The notes below the pieces were generated by a model. It saw only the letters and a program-made list of their open reading frames with translations, did no database searches and had not been told where the DNA came from. From Spongilla lacustris (taxonomy: Eukaryota; Porifera; Demospongiae; Spongillida; Spongillidae): a DNA stretch of 64,000 nucleotides. Each line of letters begins with the position of its first letter. The stretch's first letter is position 1. The stretch spans positions 14,549,235 through 14,613,234 of the forward strand of contig OX442415.1 in assembly GCA_949361645.1 (NCBI GenBank), read 5' to 3'. This document shows positions 60,990-64,000 of this stretch, in pieces. The position numbers and the translations under genes were made by a program.

Positions 60990-61252
60990 GATTCAGGGTC
61001 ATGCAATGACCACACCCACCACTATATTCTCCACATGCTTTAGCCAACTACCCTACACATAACACATTCATGCAGACTTGTCCCCAGACCAAAATGTAAC
61101 ACATTCTCTGAATAATTTGCTAAATAATTTTAGATTCAGGGTCATGCAATGACCACACCCACCACTATATTCTCCACATGCTTTAGCCAACTACCCTACA
61201 CACAACACATTCATGCAGACTTGTCCCCAGACCAAAATTTAACACATTCTCT
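60990..61252. repeat. Direct duplication of about 120 bp
   Basis: ATTCAGGGTCATGCAATGAC to CCCCAGACCAAAATGTAACA occurs twice, starting at about 60990 and 61134, nearly identical. The sequence 60800-60989 and 61253-62035 shows no exon I can support beyond a 75-codon minus-strand open frame (61659-61886) of unknown nature. A C run of more than 30 lies at about 61567-61600. Confidence 0.85.
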
Positions 61253-62035
61253 TTCCCTTGCTGAATAATTTCAACTTCAGCAAATACATATATAGTGTAT
61301 TTTCAACACTGCAGCTGTAATACATTAATCAAATGTGCATCTTGATTTGCTTCCTCTCATCCATTCCACCACTTACAATTCATACATGACATTGAAAAGT
61401 CCAAAAATCAACCTGTTAATGTCTAATGTCCTGAACGTCGGTACTACTCTACTCCCTGGTGTTAAGCAAATAAAGGTTTGGTCACTGAAGGGACCGAGTT
61501 GCACTTAATGCAGTACAAGTCCTTTTAGGATCAGGCCGAGATATGGAACCTGGCGCTCTTCTTTACTTTACCCTCCCCCCCCCCCCCCCCCCCCCCCCCC
61601 TCATCCCAATTATAGCAACTTATTAACATATACAATCGTATATACTGCTGAACCTAAGCTAAACTAAGCCGCCGAGCCTAACTGTCAGTGTGGATCCAAA
61701 AATGACTTTCCTGAGTCGCTGCAACTCAATCGTACTTATTATACCTCTCGGACACGTAACAGAGTTAAACAAACCATTTGCGGCTAGCCTATACACGGTT
61801 GGTTCTACAGGTGTTATTTTATGACAGCTGAAAGCTCTCTCGAATCCATCGCCATTTGTCACAGACATTAGCCCATCAAAGGACATCTTTGCCGTTCAAC
61901 TTTCCAAACCTTAGCATACTTCTACCTTCCATAGCACCGCGTGGTACATAATGGATAGGTCCGCTAGCACCTTACAACGCTTGCGCTGATCGTTTTTATT
62001 TTAAATATGAGATGTAACAGATTTTTGTCTTACAG

Positions 62036-62172
62036 CAAGGGACCTACCGCTATACACAGGACTGATCCACTGATCCCACCGTCTGGTCCATTCACCAACC
62101 AAAACCAGCGATCAAACACACGTGCAGCTGGCAGACCACTACAAGTCACGCGATTAACTATCAACGCATCAC
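62036..62172 (+). CDS. Possible exon of an unidentified gene
   Basis: A 137-nt segment between TTTTTGTCTTACAG and GTACGTG, open as KGPTAIHRTDPLIPPSGPFT and on to RLTINAS. Well-formed borders and the absence of stops support an exon, but I recognise no domain and no partner exon. Confidence 0.35.
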
Positions 62173-62755
62173 GTACGTGTACCAATTAGAAGCCGCGGCC
62201 GCTAGTAATATGTACGAGAAAGTTCAAACGCTTGCTCGGGCGTTTGTAATACCCTACACGGAAATAGTCGTAAAGGCATGCAATTGTGCTGTCATGTTTT
62301 GGAAATGCAATCCTCACTCAGCGGCGGAGGATCACGTGCCCTCCCCCGCCCCCCCTCCCCCAATTTTTTTTTTTTTTTTCTTCATGCCACTTAGCTTAGC
62401 TAGCTAGCTAGCGTGTGCGCATAATTACGATCCGTTATAGATCATTTACCTATTCGATAGTTTAATAATTATATGCAAGGCGGCACGAATGTGACGGATC
62501 GGAGTCATACACTGATACAGGCACTTTATCTTGTAAACGTACTGAGAAAAAATATTGCCAGTTTTTTGCTTTTGCGTTTATTTAGCATGAAATTCACAGT
62601 GATATCCAATACAAACATCATGCGATATCCGGATTACTTGAGCCTGCATGGACAGCGACGAGAAAACTCTTCATCCTTCACAATGCTTAGGTTCCTACTG
62701 CTACTTGGTGACGCAAAGCTTTTGTGAATTTGTGACCGAAGCGTGCACGTGGCCA

Positions 62756-62912
62756 TGGCCATGCACCAGCTACATGTCGGTCTATAAACGACTCATGTAT
62801 GTTTTACTATAATATTAGTACTTTTAGTTTGTTTAGCTCTATAGCTGCGGTAATAACCTGTTTTCTGAGGAACAGAATCTGAGATCCATCCCATTCACAT
62901 CTTTTGATCGCT
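62756..62912. repeat. Right arm of the inverted repeat with 58061-58229
   Basis: Contains TGGCCATGCACCAGCTACAT to CTTTTGATCGCT, inverted relative to the left arm. Confidence 0.85.
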
Positions 62913-63159
62913 TATCTCTCACACGCACCATTCGACGATTAAATACTAATTATAATTAACCACACATGCAAAATTACATTTCACTAATAGAAGGATTTAA
63001 TTAGATGATCGATATAGATCCCGCTTGGCTAGAACAATTTGCAAGCTTGCAAATCCAAGGATGGTAACATGCAGAATGCTGCATAGATTACAGTATGCAT
63101 TACGTCATTCTTATGCATTGCGTCATTCTTCATATAGGAAATGGGAGGGTCCGGACCCC

Positions 63160-63300
63160 CAACGTTATATGATTGACACGGTGTCGGAGGAATGGCTGTC
63201 CCCCTGGAAAAAGTGTCGCCCCGGACATTCCTAGATACAAGTGTCCCCCCGGACACCTAGGAAAAAATGTCCCATCAGGAAAAAGTGTCCCCTCCCCTCA
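63160..63300. repeat. Short interspersed GTGTC(C)CCC-GGACA motifs
   Basis: AAAAAGTGTCGCCCCGGACA, CAAGTGTCCCCCCGGACACC and AAAAAGTGTCCCCTCCCC occur within about 120 bp. TGTCCCCCCGGACA is a small inverted repeat. Confidence 0.6.
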
Positions 63301-63729
63301 ATGACTTATACTTTTATAGAAACATTCCTAGAACTTTTTAATTAAGTCCTAGTGTTTAGGCCAAAGCCTTGAGGCTAATTTTCTATATGTTAGACGCGCG
63401 TAAAATGCAGGCGGGAAAAGGTTGGTTCGCAGCAGAACTAGATAATTGGTACAACTATACGCGCGTACGCCTGGATGGTGCACTCTTTGCATATCGAATT
63501 GCGATTTTCTAACTGGACTAACGCTATCTGATCATGAAGTGATGGAAGGCCAATATTGGGTAAGCATAATGCATCAGTTTTCACGAATGTCAAGTCACAT
63601 ATCTATAAAGCAGTGCTGATGCCTATTAAAGTTGTACGCATAACTCTGTCACCATGAATGTAAAGTAAAGAGCTACTAAGCTATGGAGACTGCATGGTGT
63701 ACAAGGAAATCAAAAACTTCTCCATTGAG

Positions 63730-63920
63730 GATTGGTGGTACAAAAAGCAAGGAAACAACTACAGTATGTTTGTATATAGGATCCTACAACTCACAGTCAT
63801 GTCCTGAATTTGCAAATGAAGAAGCTTATTTGCAAATGTTGGGCTGTTATAGTTGTATATAGGATAATACCAAAACTTGTTTCTTGTAACTGGTTTCCTT
63901 GCTTTTTGCACCACCAATCC
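63730..63920. repeat. Inverted repeat with 28-bp arms
   Basis: GGATTGGTGGTACAAAAAGC (continuing AAGGAAAC) at about 63730-63757 pairs with GTTTCCTTGCTTTTTG then CACCACCAATCC at about 63891-63919. A MITE or processed stem-loop; no target duplication determined. The rest of 62913-64000 holds no gene I can support. Confidence 0.65.
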
Positions 63921-64000
63921 TTTTCTCAACAAGAGCACTACTGTAGTTCCCCTAATTTTTTTCTGTCAGGAGTGGCTTAGTGTATTCCACACTACCTCTA

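Noticed and set aside
1..64000. CRISPR-like arrays
   Set aside because: All regular repeats are contiguous tandem satellites without unique spacers, in a eukaryotic context.

Overview
This is eukaryotic, animal-type genomic DNA: intron-rich genes with GT-AG splice sites, many microsatellites and minisatellites, long G or C homopolymers, and dense DNA transposons. The best guess is an early-branching marine invertebrate, most likely a sponge. That rests on compact introns, frequent ACATGTAC-type palindromes, an RNF213-like AAA+ gene and a one-repeat-per-exon LRR gene. It is inference, not proof.

Left part (about 557-17494, minus strand): one large multi-exon gene resembling RNF213 (mysterin). 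At least 24 exons can be placed by splice sites and matching phases. Three P-loops appear in the RNF213 order (GNAGDGKT, GETGVGKT, GAPGSSKT), with Walker B/sensor exons between them. The RING/E3 part is not in the window. The copy looks damaged: a 1970-bp DNA transposon with a 5-bp target duplication sits inside the coding exon just before the second P-loop, and five one-base frameshifts are visible. It is either a decaying gene or allele, or partly an assembly problem.

Middle (17.5-31 kb): mostly repeats. There is an 829-bp foldback element, GT/CA microsatellites, two minisatellites (26 bp and 34 bp), an inverted array of degenerate units (23.6-24.2 kb), a TA-flanked transposon whose interior has become a 24-copy 34-bp satellite, and about 3.5 kb of a 21-bp satellite that is open in several frames. 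Isolated exon-like segments occur at 18448-18880 and 24824-25023.

Right part (31.2-60.8 kb, minus strand): the 3' end of a leucine-rich-repeat gene of the NLR/ribonuclease-inhibitor type. A C-terminal acidic exon (31238-31502) is preceded by a 30-nt exon and by LRR exons at 32589, 40045, 45892, 49998, 53987 and 60710. The LRR exons are 81-90 nt and all have the same phase, so each can be added or lost without a frame change. Four are embedded in 4-6 kb units that were themselves duplicated, with CA-rich tracts, a conserved hairpin and a decayed Ty3/gypsy integrase fragment. One LRR exon is split by a 1984-bp TTAA-flanked element. A larger Ty3/gypsy pol remnant lies at 34.8-36.2 kb, a 1722-bp near-perfect palindromic element at 38-39.7 kb, and a pogo/Tigger-type remnant at 58.9-60.4 kb.

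No rRNA, tRNA, CRISPR array or bacterial operon was found.
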